Assembly (NCBI GenBank): GCA_964631125.1
Contig: CAZVYN010000011.1
Location: 1 to 64,000 of the forward strand
Origin: CAZVYN01 sp964631125
GTDB lineage: Bacteria > Eisenbacteria > RBG-16-71-46 > CAIMUX01
Direction of reading: 5' to 3'
DNA: 64,000 bases
In this document: piece after piece, positions 45,762 to 53,823 of the stretch
How the letters are laid out: the number at the start of each line of letters is the position of its first letter
How positions within the stretch are numbered: the first letter of the stretch is position 1
Notes under the pieces: model-generated
The model's input: the letters and a program-made list of their open reading frames with translations, nothing else
What the model was told of the DNA's origin: nothing
Databases searched by the model: none
Position numbers and translations under genes: made by a program

Positions 45762-47021
45762 GTGAGGAACCATCCCAGAGTCCCGACCGGTCCCTTCGCC
45801 TTGCGCGTCATCGCGCTGCTGCTCTTGGTCATCGGCGGGTTCACGCTCGGCGGTCGCCTGCGCGAGTTGCCGAGCGATCCGCATCCCGGTTTCGCGCGCT
45901 GGTACGCCGGCGCCTGGACTTTGCGCAGCGGTTTGCCGCTGACCGATCTCTACGACGATGGTCGCTTCGCGCGGCGTGTCGATCGACTCGCGCCGGCCAG
46001 CGGGCTCCTCCGATTCGCGCCGACGCCGCCCGCCTCGGTCGCGCCGTATCTTCCGTTCACCCGACTCGCGTTGGGATCGGCGCGCGTCTCTTCGGGACTA
46101 TTGGCGGCCGGTCTCGTCCTCGCGTCGCTCTGGCTGCTCGGCCTCTTGGCGGGTGGGCGCGTCTGGGAGCGCGCGGAGTGGCTGGCGTTGACCGGGGCCG
46201 TCTTCGGATCGACGCCGCTCGCGCGCGCTCTCTCGTCCGGTGATCCCGCGCCGCTGCTGCTGTTCCTCTGGAGCGTGCTCTTCGTCGCGGCGATGCGTCA
46301 GCGATGGTTCGTCGTCGCGGTCTGCGCGGCGGTCTCCAGCGTGCTGTCGGGGATCGGACCGGTCTTCGCGTTGGGGCTCGCGTTCGGACGGGCGAGAAAA
46401 CAGGCGCTCCTCGCGGCGGGAGCGATCGCCGTCGCGTTCCTGATTGCGATCGCCGGGCTGGGGATGGACGCGCACGTCGCCTGGCTGAGCCGACTCGCAC
46501 GCGGGTTCGGTGAGTTGGGCTCGCCCGAAGTCGTCTCGGCGCCAGGGGCGTGTGCGCGATTGCTCGGGCTGCTGCGCGAGACGGGGATCTCGGCCGAAGC
46601 GCCGCGCGCACTCGACGGGTTCGCGGCCGGAGCGCTCGCGCTCGTTCTGCTCGTGTTCGCCGTGGGGTGGAGCGTGCGGCGTCTCCGCGCGAGCGGGGGC
46701 GCGACGACCGGTCCGAGGCGCCTCGCGGTCTGGACGACGCTCGCGCTCGGTTTCGCGCCGGGGGCGTCGGTGGCGACGCTGCTCCTCGCGGTCGTGCCGC
46801 TCTGGGCGGCGCTGCGATCGGCGGTGCTCGCGGAGGTCTCGGGCCGTCGCTGGTTGTCGCTCGCGCTCGCGGCGGCGCTGATCTTGGCGCCGTTGCCCCG
46901 GCCGCTGGCCGCCGCGCGGTTCGCGGGCCTGGTCCTGCTCTGGTTCTGGCTGCTGACCGCGCCCGACCCTGCGGACGAGTCGGACGCGGTCCGCAGGTCG
47001 GCCCCATCCGCCTACTGGTAG
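45762..47021 (+). CDS. polytopic membrane protein, GT87/DUF2029-like
   Basis: The product is 419 aa with about nine hydrophobic segments. The periplasmic-type N-terminal loop HPGFARWYAGAWTLRSGLPLTDLYDDGRF and the motif PPASVAPYLPFTRL recall the polyprenol-phosphate-mannose alpha-mannosyltransferases (GT87, DUF2029). The assignment is moderate because the acidic catalytic motif is not obvious. GTG 45762 lies 17 nt after the spoVG stop. Its 3' end overlaps the convergent beta-helix gene by 10 bp. Confidence 0.65.
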   Translation: MRNHPRVPTGPFALRVIALLLLVIGGFTLGGRLRELPSDPHPGFARWYAGAWTLRSGLPLTDLYDDGRFARRVDRLAPASGLLRFAPTPPASVAPYLPFTRLALGSARVSSGLLAAGLVLASLWLLGLLAGGRVWERAEWLALTGAVFGSTPLARALSSGDPAPLLLFLWSVLFVAAMRQRWFVVAVCAAVSSVLSGIGPVFALGLAFGRARKQALLAAGAIAVAFLIAIAGLGMDAHVAWLSRLARGFGELGSPEVVSAPGACARLLGLLRETGISAEAPRALDGFAAGALALVLLVFAVGWSVRRLRASGGATTGPRRLAVWTTLALGFAPGASVATLLLAVVPLWAALRSAVLAEVSGRRWLSLALAAALILAPLPRPLAAARFAGLVLLWFWLLTAPDPADESDAVRRSAPSAYW

Positions 47022-48412
47022 CGACTCTTCAAGAGTCCCCAACTCGTCTGCTCGATCGGGGAGACTCCGCACGCCGTGCCGTCTCGTCCCATTCCTTCAT
47101 CGGAACACTCGGGCGGGCCGTTGCCCGCCGCGGCGAGCGAACTGTCGCCGTTGAGGCCGAAGTCGCCGTCGGGAGCGTCGCAGAAGAGCGGGTCGTCCTC
47201 GACGTTGCCGTCGTTGCCGGTCGGGTCGTCGCACCCGCTGGCCGCGCCCACCACCCCGGAGTCGAAGAGGTTGCAGCCGATCGTGGGTGAGGCGGGCCCT
47301 TCGCAGTGGAGCGACGGGCTGGTGACGGGTGAGGCGAAGATGTTCTGCGTCACCTCGGGGCTCGACTGGTTGAAGAAGACATGCGCCCCTTCCAGCGAGG
47401 CGGTGTTCGCATAGAACGTGCTGAACGTGAGCAGGGAGAAGAGTGAGGCGCCGCCGATGCCGCCGCCGTGCGCCGCGCTGTTGCCGTTGAAGAGGCAGCG
47501 ACGGACGGAGAGCCCGTTGCCGGCGCCCAGATAAATCGCCCCGCCGGTCGTGCTGCTGTTTCCTTCGAAGGTGGACCACCGGATATCGCCGCCGACGCCG
47601 GCCAGATAGACCGCGCCGCCGTAGTCGTCGGCCGAGTTGCCCTCGAACGTACAGTGGGTCACGGTCGGCTCCGATGCGTCGTTCGAATAGACGGCGCCGC
47701 CGCGCTCCGCCGTGTTGTCGATGAACGTGCACTCTCCGAGCGTGACCTGGCCCGTGAAGAAGACCGCTCCGCCGAAGTTCGCTTCGTTGTAGGTGAAGCG
47801 GCTGGCCACGATGGAAGAGCCCGATGACCCGTCTCGAAGCGAGATCGCGCCGCCGCGTTGTTCGGCCGCGCCGTCGGTCGTGTTGTTCTCGAACTCGCAC
47901 TCGGAGATCTCGACCACCGTGTCGATTGCGTCGATGGCGCCGCCGGTCAGACTCGCGATGTTCCCCGTGAACGTGCAGTAGCTCAGGGTCACGCCGCCCG
48001 CGACGCCGTCGAGCCTGAGCGCCGCGCCCCGCGCCGCGACGCCGTTACGGAGGAGCACTCCGTCGAGCGCGACCGGACCGGCGACATCCACGAAAGAGAG
48101 CACGGAGGAGAAGCTGCCGCCGTCGACGATGACGCTGCCGGAAGGCCCGTCGGCCACGATCGCGATCGCCTTCGATGTGACGATGATCTCGTTGTAGGTT
48201 CCGGACGCCACCAGCACCGTGTCGCCGTCGACGGCCATCGAAACGCCGAGAGACAGGGTGGGCGCCGCGGCGCCGGCGCCACCGACGGTGAGGGTGGCGG
48301 CTCGGGCCTCATCGCACTCGATCGCTCCGAGCAGGGCGAGGGAAGACAACGCGGCAAGACCGAGGGCGCGGCCCTGCGTCTTTTGTTCGAATCTGCGATC
48401 TGGACGCTGCAT
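47012..48412 (-). CDS. secreted right-handed beta-helix protein with S-W-G tail
   Basis: The product is 466 aa with a signal peptide (LGLAALSSLALLGAIECDEARA). Residues about 60-380 form parallel beta-helix turns with repeated C-x-F-x-x-N-x-A and GGAIY/GGAVY steps (SYCTFTGNIASLTGGAID, HCTFEGNSADDYGGAVYLAG), as in Chlamydia-type Pmp and choice-of-anchor Q proteins. A Asp/Gly-rich linker leads to IEQTSWGLLKSRYQ, the same tail type as in the protein at 14706-15416. It is likely exported to the surface and might bind or cleave polysaccharide; no catalytic residues can be named. The start is ATG 48412. Confidence 0.85.
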   Translation of the reverse strand: MQRPDRRFEQKTQGRALGLAALSSLALLGAIECDEARAATLTVGGAGAAAPTLSLGVSMAVDGDTVLVASGTYNEIIVTSKAIAIVADGPSGSVIVDGGSFSSVLSFVDVAGPVALDGVLLRNGVAARGAALRLDGVAGGVTLSYCTFTGNIASLTGGAIDAIDTVVEISECEFENNTTDGAAEQRGGAISLRDGSSGSSIVASRFTYNEANFGGAVFFTGQVTLGECTFIDNTAERGGAVYSNDASEPTVTHCTFEGNSADDYGGAVYLAGVGGDIRWSTFEGNSSTTGGAIYLGAGNGLSVRRCLFNGNSAAHGGGIGGASLFSLLTFSTFYANTASLEGAHVFFNQSSPEVTQNIFASPVTSPSLHCEGPASPTIGCNLFDSGVVGAASGCDDPTGNDGNVEDDPLFCDAPDGDFGLNGDSSLAAAGNGPPECSDEGMGRDGTACGVSPIEQTSWGLLKSRYQ

Positions 48413-48439
48413 GGCGATCTTCCCCCTGGGTCTTCTGGT

Positions 48440-50020
48440 TCAGGCCGCCGCCTCGGACGGTCCCGAGTCGATGGCCGCATGGATCATGGCGTGGTTGTCT
48501 CTGAGGAACGGGAACAGCTGGACGAAGGCGTCGACGATCTCGGGATCGAACTGCGAGCCCCGGCCGCGCAGGATCTCTCCGCGCGCGAAGTCCGGCGGAG
48601 TGGCGCGCCGGTACGGTCGGTCGGTCGTGAGCGCGTCGTGCGCGTCAGCCACCGTGATGATGCGAGCGAGGAGCGGGATCTCTCGTCCGCTCAGTCGAAG
48701 CGGATAGCCGGCGCCGTCGTACCGCTCGTGATGCGCGCGGACACCGAGCGCCGCCTCATGGAGCTGCGAGATCGGCGCGAGCACGTGATAACCGCGATCC
48801 GGGTGCTCGCGCATGATCGCGAGTTCCTCTTGGTCGAGGCCGCCGGGCTTGTGGAGGATGCACTCCGGCATTCCGATCTTGCCGATGTCGTGGAGGATCG
48901 AAGCCCAGCGCAGCGTCTCCAGCTCGGCCGGCGAGAGCCCGAGCGTGCGCCCGAGCAGGAGCGAGACGACCTGCACGCGCTCCGAGTGTCCGCTCGTATA
49001 GCTGTCCTTCGCCTCGATCGCGTTGACCAGGCATTTCACGGTGGCCATGAGGAACGCCTGCAGGTCTTCGTATAGCTCGCCATTGGCCAGCGCCAACGAC
49101 GCCTGCTGCGCGACCGTCTCCAACAGCTTCAGATCGCTCAGCCGGAAGGTGGCGTCGCGGCCGAACTTCACGACTGCGAAGAGTCCGACCGGTCGTCCGC
49201 GCAGATGCAGCCGCGCGACCGCGACCGCGCCGATCGGGAGCGGCGGTGCTTCGCCGAGGCGTTCCGTCGAGAGCAGGCGCGATCCCGGCCCTTCGCTCTC
49301 GATCCACTCCTGCAACTCGCGGACGAGCGGCGCCCAACGACGAGCGGAAAGGCCGATCGCCTCCATGCAGTCGGGGCGCGAGAGCACCTCCGAGAGGTGG
49401 CGTTCGCGGGACAAGAGCAGCGCTTGATCGGCGCCGACGGCGTCCCGCGTCCGCTCCGCCAACGTCCGCAACCCGCGCAGCATGTCTTCGTGACTCGCGA
49501 GACGCCCCGAGACCGTGGAGAGCATCTGGAGCTCGTCATATCTATCGGAGAGTTCGCCTTCCAAGACGGAGTGCTGGGAAACGAGCGTCATCTGATCGGA
49601 GAGCAGCCGCGCGAGATCGGCCAAGAAACGGCGTTCGCGTTTCCTTCGACGGCCACTCTTGCGCGCGTGAACCGACGGAGTCTCATCGCACCCCGCGCCC
49701 GCGGACGCCGAGACCGCGACGATCGCCGCCGGTCCGCGAGCTACCCCGCGCAACGGAGCGGCATGGAGAGTCAGTCCTCTCGGGCAACTCCATGTCTGGA
49801 CGGTTTCGCGATCGCTCGCCCTCGCCGTCTGACGCCATCGTTCCGACCGACAGTCGGAGGCGAGGGGCGCGGTCTTGGCCGCACATTCCACGCAGGCCAA
49901 CGGCGGCCGCGCCGTCGCGAAGGTCGGCGTCGGGCGTCGCCATACCTCGAGCTGCACGTCGAGCAACCGAGCGGTGTTGGCGAGGAGCGGGCCGAAGCGA
50001 CGCTCGAACGATCGCGGCAT
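48440..50020 (-). CDS. HD-GYP cyclic-di-GMP phosphodiesterase with PocR-like and GAF domains
   Basis: The product is 526 aa. Residues about 25-120 carry a cysteine pattern (LACVECAAK...C...WSCPRGLTLHAAPL) like the PocR ligand-sensing domain. A helical linker (130-185) and a GAF domain (about 190-325) follow. The HD-GYP domain starts near 340: HSERVQ, HDIGKIGMPECILHKPG (about 375), EHPDRGYHVL and HHERYDGAGYPLRLSGREIP. All HD-GYP metal and signature residues are present, so it should hydrolyse c-di-GMP. ATG 50020 was preferred; the upstream extension is low complexity. It stands alone, divergent from surA. Confidence 0.92.
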   Translation of the reverse strand: MPRSFERRFGPLLANTARLLDVQLEVWRRPTPTFATARPPLACVECAAKTAPLASDCRSERWRQTARASDRETVQTWSCPRGLTLHAAPLRGVARGPAAIVAVSASAGAGCDETPSVHARKSGRRRKRERRFLADLARLLSDQMTLVSQHSVLEGELSDRYDELQMLSTVSGRLASHEDMLRGLRTLAERTRDAVGADQALLLSRERHLSEVLSRPDCMEAIGLSARRWAPLVRELQEWIESEGPGSRLLSTERLGEAPPLPIGAVAVARLHLRGRPVGLFAVVKFGRDATFRLSDLKLLETVAQQASLALANGELYEDLQAFLMATVKCLVNAIEAKDSYTSGHSERVQVVSLLLGRTLGLSPAELETLRWASILHDIGKIGMPECILHKPGGLDQEELAIMREHPDRGYHVLAPISQLHEAALGVRAHHERYDGAGYPLRLSGREIPLLARIITVADAHDALTTDRPYRRATPPDFARGEILRGRGSQFDPEIVDAFVQLFPFLRDNHAMIHAAIDSGPSEAAA

Positions 50021-50327
50021 GAGTCCCCCATCCCTCCGTCGACGGGGCCAAGACGGCCTCCGAGCGACGAAGCGATCGACGGGTGGGGGCAAATCACAGG
50101 CCAGGCGATCGCCCCAACGCGACGAACGCGGACCGCCGATTCTGTCGGGACTTGCGGCATTGCGAAGCGCTCGGGACCGCCGGCTCGGGCTGCATTTCGC
50201 AAGCGCGTGGGGCCGAGGAACCCCGGACTGCACGAATGGGCCGGTCTGTCAGCCATGGACGAAGTCGTTGCCGCCCTTCCGAAGGGTGGGGTAGGTTTCC
50301 CGCTTTCCGCACCCAAGGAGGATCGGA
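50021..50327. other. 307-base divergent intergenic stretch
   Basis: I see no gene. A moderate promoter for surA is TTGCCG (50268-50273), an 18-bp spacer and TAGGTT (50292-50297). Its spacer includes the small hairpin CCCTTCCGAAGGG. The ribosome site AAGGAGG is at 50315-50321. Confidence 0.4.
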
Positions 50328-51847
50328 TTGCGCCACGGCTGGCCCGGCCGCTCGTCTGCTTTCATCGTCTCCCGCGTCCTCGTGCTGCGCGTCCTCGTGC
50401 TGNNNNNNNNNNNNNNNNNNNNNNNNNNNNNNNNNNNNNNNNNNNNNNNNNNNNNNNNNNNNNNNNNNNNNNNNNNNNNNNNNNNNNNNNNNNNNNNNNN
50501 NNCGTCCTCGTGCTGTACGTCCTCGTGCCGTGCGTCCTCGGCGTTTCGGCAGAGTCGTCGGCGCCTCCGTGCGCGCTGGCCCAGCCTGTCGCGTCGTCGC
50601 CGGGCGGGGCGAACCGGACGCTCGACGAGGTCCTCGCGGTGGTCGGCGACACGCCGATCCTGCGCAGTGAGTTCGAGACTCAGTTCGAGACGGCGCGTGT
50701 GCAATTCCGGCTCGATCCAGCCGACACCGCGAGCACGCAGCGACTGCGGCGGGAGATCTTGAGTCGACTCATCGACGACGAGCTCGTGCTGCAAGCAGCG
50801 AAGGCGCAGGCCATCGACGTCACGCTGGAGGAGATCGGTCCCCAGGTAGAGCAACTGCTCCAAGAGGCGATCTCCAGCACCGGCGGGCGCGAGGGATTCG
50901 AAGCGCAGCTCCGCCAAGAGGGACTGACCGAGGCGGGACTGCGGACGCAGTACACCGATCAGGTGCGCCGACAGGCGATCGCGTCGAAGTGGATCCAGCG
51001 GGAGTGCCGGCCGAAGTCGGAGGTGACCGACGTAGAGATCCAGAAGTTCTACGACGAGAACCGCACCGAGCTGCCGGAGCGACCGCGCACGCTGCATGTG
51101 CAGGATGTCTTCATCATGGTGCGACCCGACTCGGTCCTGGAGGCGCGCACGCGCGACCGAGCGGCCGACGTGCAGCGGCTCATCATCGGCGGGCTCGATT
51201 TTGCCCAGGCGGCGCGCGACCACTCCGACGCCGACGACGCGGACGCTGGCGGCGAACTCGAACGGTTCGCGCTGACCGAGCTGGATCCGATCTTCGGCGT
51301 GGCGGTGAAGGAGCTGGGTCTCGGTCAGGTCTCTCCGCCCGTGCGGAGTCTCTTCGGATATCACCTGCTCTTGGTGCGCGACCGCGATCCGCAGGGGCAG
51401 TGGATCGACCTCAGCCATATCCTCTTCGAACTGAAGCCGACGCGGACCGACGAGAACCGCGCCATCGAGCGCGCGGCGTCGATCCGCCGCCAGATCGCCG
51501 GGGGACAGAGCACCTTCGAGCAAGCAGTGGAGCGGTACTCCGAGGATCCGGACTCGAAGGCGCGCGGCGGCGATCTCGGATGGATCCCCAGCCAGGGCTT
51601 CTACGGCGCGGTCAAGGCGGTGATGGACACGCTTCGAGTCGGACGGATCTCGGAGCCGGTCCCGGCCGACGGCGGCGTCCATGTCTTCAAGTTGCTGGGC
51701 GAAGAGGCCGAGCGGCCGTATCGCTTCGAGGAGATCCGCGACGATCTGGGCCAGATGGCCTCGCGCGCGGCGGTCGAGAAGCAGATCCGGGCCTGCCTGG
51801 ACGAGCTGCGGAAGAAGCATTACGTCGAGATCCGCACCAAACTCTGA
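50328..51847 (+). CDS. surA: periplasmic chaperone / peptidyl-prolyl isomerase SurA-like (spans assembly gap)
   Basis: This is a folding factor for outer-membrane proteins. TTG 50328 has AAGGAGG 6 nt upstream. The signal peptide (MRHGWPGRSSAFIVSRVLVLRV...) is interrupted by 100 N, then resumes YVLVPCVLGVSAESSAPP. A SurA N-terminal domain follows (LDEVLAVVGDTPILRSEFE). Two parvulin domains come next: one about RTLHVQDVFIMVRPD...GYHLLLV, the second about IDLSHILFELKPT...GGVHVFKL. The frame before and after the gap differs when 100 N are counted, but a true gap of 2+15n bases would join them. Downstream, an S4 gene and ftsEX follow without space. Confidence 0.9.
50373..50545. repeat. 15-bp tandem repeat in SurA signal peptide, containing a sequence gap
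   Basis: Two exact copies of CGCGTCCTCGTGCTG (50373-50402) precede the N run (50403-50502). After it come a partial copy (50503-50515) and two diverged copies (50516-50530, 50531-50545). The unit encodes RVLVL. The gap is very likely an unresolved number of these units. Confidence 0.9.
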
Positions 51848-51875
51848 GTCGCCGGAGGCGACGCTCCGCCTCGAC

Positions 51876-52217
51876 GTGCTCCTCGATCGACTCTGTCTCT
51901 TCCGCACGCGGTCGCAGGCGGCCAAAGCCTGTGCGCTCGGACAGGTGCGCCTCGGAGATCGCGTGGCGCGATCCTCGGCCCTGGTGCGAGTGGGCGATCG
52001 GCTGACGATCGAAGAGCCGATCCAGGGCATCGAGCGAGAGGTCCGCATCTCGGCGTTGCCGCTCCGTCGCGTCTCCAAGGAGGAGGCGCGGCGTGGGTAC
52101 GAACTGCTGGAGCAACGCCCGCTGCTCGACCCTTGGTACGATGCGGCCGACGACTCCGCTGACGACTCCGCTGACGATGACGACTCCGCCGACGATGCTC
52201 CGGAAGGGACTCCGTGA
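51876..52217 (+). CDS. S4-domain RNA-binding protein (Hsp15/RqcP-like)
   Basis: The product is 113 aa from GTG 51876. S4 fold: LLDRLCLFRTRSQAAKACALGQVRLGDRVA, then VRVGDRLTIEEPIQGIEREVRI. Relatives bind the 50S subunit with a peptidyl-tRNA (Hsp15) or rescue stalled ribosomes. The codons just before GTG 51876 (ATLRLD) also fit the family N-terminus, so the real start may be upstream at a rarer codon. The tail is a strongly acidic repeat (DDSADDSADDDDSADD) from a 12-bp DNA repeat. The stop overlaps the ftsE start by GTGA. Confidence 0.8.
   Translation: MLLDRLCLFRTRSQAAKACALGQVRLGDRVARSSALVRVGDRLTIEEPIQGIEREVRISALPLRRVSKEEARRGYELLEQRPLLDPWYDAADDSADDSADDDDSADDAPEGTP
52149..52190 (+). repeat. 12-bp repeat coding acidic tail
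   Basis: GACGACTCCGCT is present twice in tandem (52149-52172). After a GACGAT hexamer it occurs once more with one change (52179-52190). It encodes Asp-Asp-Ser-Ala. Confidence 0.85.
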
Positions 52218-52933
52218 TCCGATTCGATCAGGTCTCCAAGCGTTACACCGGCCCACGTGAAGCGTGGGTCCTACAGGACATCGACCTGGAGATCGAGCCG
52301 CGTGAACTGGTCTTCGTGTTGGGGGCGAGCGGCGCCGGCAAGAGTACGTTGCTCAAGTTGGTCACGCTGGAAGAACGGCCGAGCAAAGGACGCGTGCTGG
52401 TCAATGCGCACGACAGCTCGACCATCCGCGGGAAGCAGATTCCCGAGTTGCGGCGCAGGTGCGGCGTCGTCTATCAGGACTTCCGACTGATCCGCGAGAA
52501 GACGGTGCACGAGAACGTCGCGTATGTGCTGCGCATGACCGGAGTCCTGGAGCCGGAGACGATCCAGAGCGAAGTACGGCGTGTGCTGACCGAGGTGGGC
52601 CTCTTCGCCAAGCGACACGAGTTCCCGCAGAATCTCTCGGGCGGTGAGCAACAGCGCGCCGCCATCGCGCGAGCGCTCGTGCATCATCCGTCGATCCTCC
52701 TGGCCGACGAACCGACCGGAAACCTCGACCCTGGAATGGGCGCCGAGGTGGTCGAGATCTTGAAGCGGGTCAATCGCGCCGGTGCGACCGTGCTCGTGGC
52801 CACGCACGATCTCGGGTTGGCGGAGCGCTACGCCGACCGGGTCGTGCAACTGGAGTTCGGCCGCGTGCGCCGCGACGAACGTCGCGCCGTGCGGGTTCGC
52901 CCGCCGGGCGACGAGTTCCGGAGGGACGCGTGA
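52214..52933 (+). CDS. ftsE: cell division ATP-binding protein FtsE
   Basis: The product is 239 aa, an ABC ATPase that with FtsX drives peptidoglycan hydrolase activation at the septum. Walker A GASGAGKST (about 38), Q-loop VVYQDFRLI, signature LSGGEQQR, Walker B ILLADEPTGNLD and H-switch VATHD. The Q-loop DFRLI and IRGKQIPELRRRCGVVYQD are typical of FtsE. GTG 52214 overlaps the S4 gene, and its stop overlaps ftsX (GTGA). Confidence 0.95.
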   Translation: MIRFDQVSKRYTGPREAWVLQDIDLEIEPRELVFVLGASGAGKSTLLKLVTLEERPSKGRVLVNAHDSSTIRGKQIPELRRRCGVVYQDFRLIREKTVHENVAYVLRMTGVLEPETIQSEVRRVLTEVGLFAKRHEFPQNLSGGEQQRAAIARALVHHPSILLADEPTGNLDPGMGAEVVEILKRVNRAGATVLVATHDLGLAERYADRVVQLEFGRVRRDERRAVRVRPPGDEFRRDA

Positions 52934-53823
52934 AGCAACTCGAGTTCTTCCTGGCCGAAGCGTGGGAGTACTTCCGCCGCGGCAAGGGCGCCACGGTCGC
53001 GACTCTGATCGCGCTCACCGCCGTCCTCTTCCTCTTCGCGTTGGTGCTGGTGGCGACCCACAACGTCGAGCGCGTGGCCGATCGGCTGCACACGCGCGAA
53101 GGGATCTCGGTCTTCTTGTCGCCGGGTCTCTCCGCCACACGCGTCGAAGCGCTGGCCACTCAGCTCCGCGGATTCGGCGAGGTCGCCGAGGTGCGGGTCG
53201 TCGATCCCGACGTCGCGCTGGCCGAGCTCGAAGCGGAGTTGGGTGGCTTCTCGTTGGAGGAAACGTTCGGCGAGAATCCCCTGCCGCACACGTTGGAGGC
53301 GCGGCTGCGGCCCGAAGTCGCAGCCGGTCCAGGACGGATCAGCGGGTTGGCGGGGGAGATCCGCGCGCTGGAGGATGTCGACGATGTCGTCTACGGCGCC
53401 GAGTGGATGGAGCGTCTGGAGCGAAACCTCGGGTATCTCCGTCTCGGCAGCCTCGTGGTCGGCGCGCTCGCCGCCCTCGCCTCCGGCGTCGTCCTCTTCA
53501 CGACGCTCAATCTCGTCTTCGTCGGTCGTCGCGAGACTCTCCGCATCCTCGACGTGGTCGGAGCGACGCACGAGTTCATCCGCTCCCCTTTCCTGCTGCT
53601 CGGCGGCCTGCAGTGTCTCTTCGCGGCCGCCTTGGCGCTCCTCGGCGTCTTGCTCGCGCGGGGCGTGCTCGCCACCTGGTTGCCCGATCTCGCCTTCCTT
53701 TCGCTCGGCGGGAGCGCGCTCTTCCTCGTGGGATCGTTCTTCTTCGGACTCGGCGCGTCCTATCTGGCGATCGAACCGGCGCTGCGTTCGCTGGAGTCGG
53801 GACCGGATGAACTGCTCCGCTGA
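52930..53823 (+). CDS. ftsX: cell division protein FtsX
   Basis: The product is 297 aa with four membrane segments: residues about 24-45, then three after 170. The large periplasmic domain between the first two (EGISVFLSPGLSATRVEAL, FGENPLPHTLEARL) would contact the amidase activator. The C-terminal part has GRRETLRILDVVGATHEFIRSPFLL, the FtsX cytoplasmic loop. The stop overlaps the EnvC-like gene by 17 nt. Confidence 0.94.
   Translation: MKQLEFFLAEAWEYFRRGKGATVATLIALTAVLFLFALVLVATHNVERVADRLHTREGISVFLSPGLSATRVEALATQLRGFGEVAEVRVVDPDVALAELEAELGGFSLEETFGENPLPHTLEARLRPEVAAGPGRISGLAGEIRALEDVDDVVYGAEWMERLERNLGYLRLGSLVVGALAALASGVVLFTTLNLVFVGRRETLRILDVVGATHEFIRSPFLLLGGLQCLFAAALALLGVLLARGVLATWLPDLAFLSLGGSALFLVGSFFFGLGASYLAIEPALRSLESGPDELLR

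Noticed and set aside
46057..47007. 316-codon minus-strand frame almost made of Arg/Pro/Ala/Ser
   Set aside because: Composition is typical of the antisense of a GC-rich membrane protein gene; no signal or domain.
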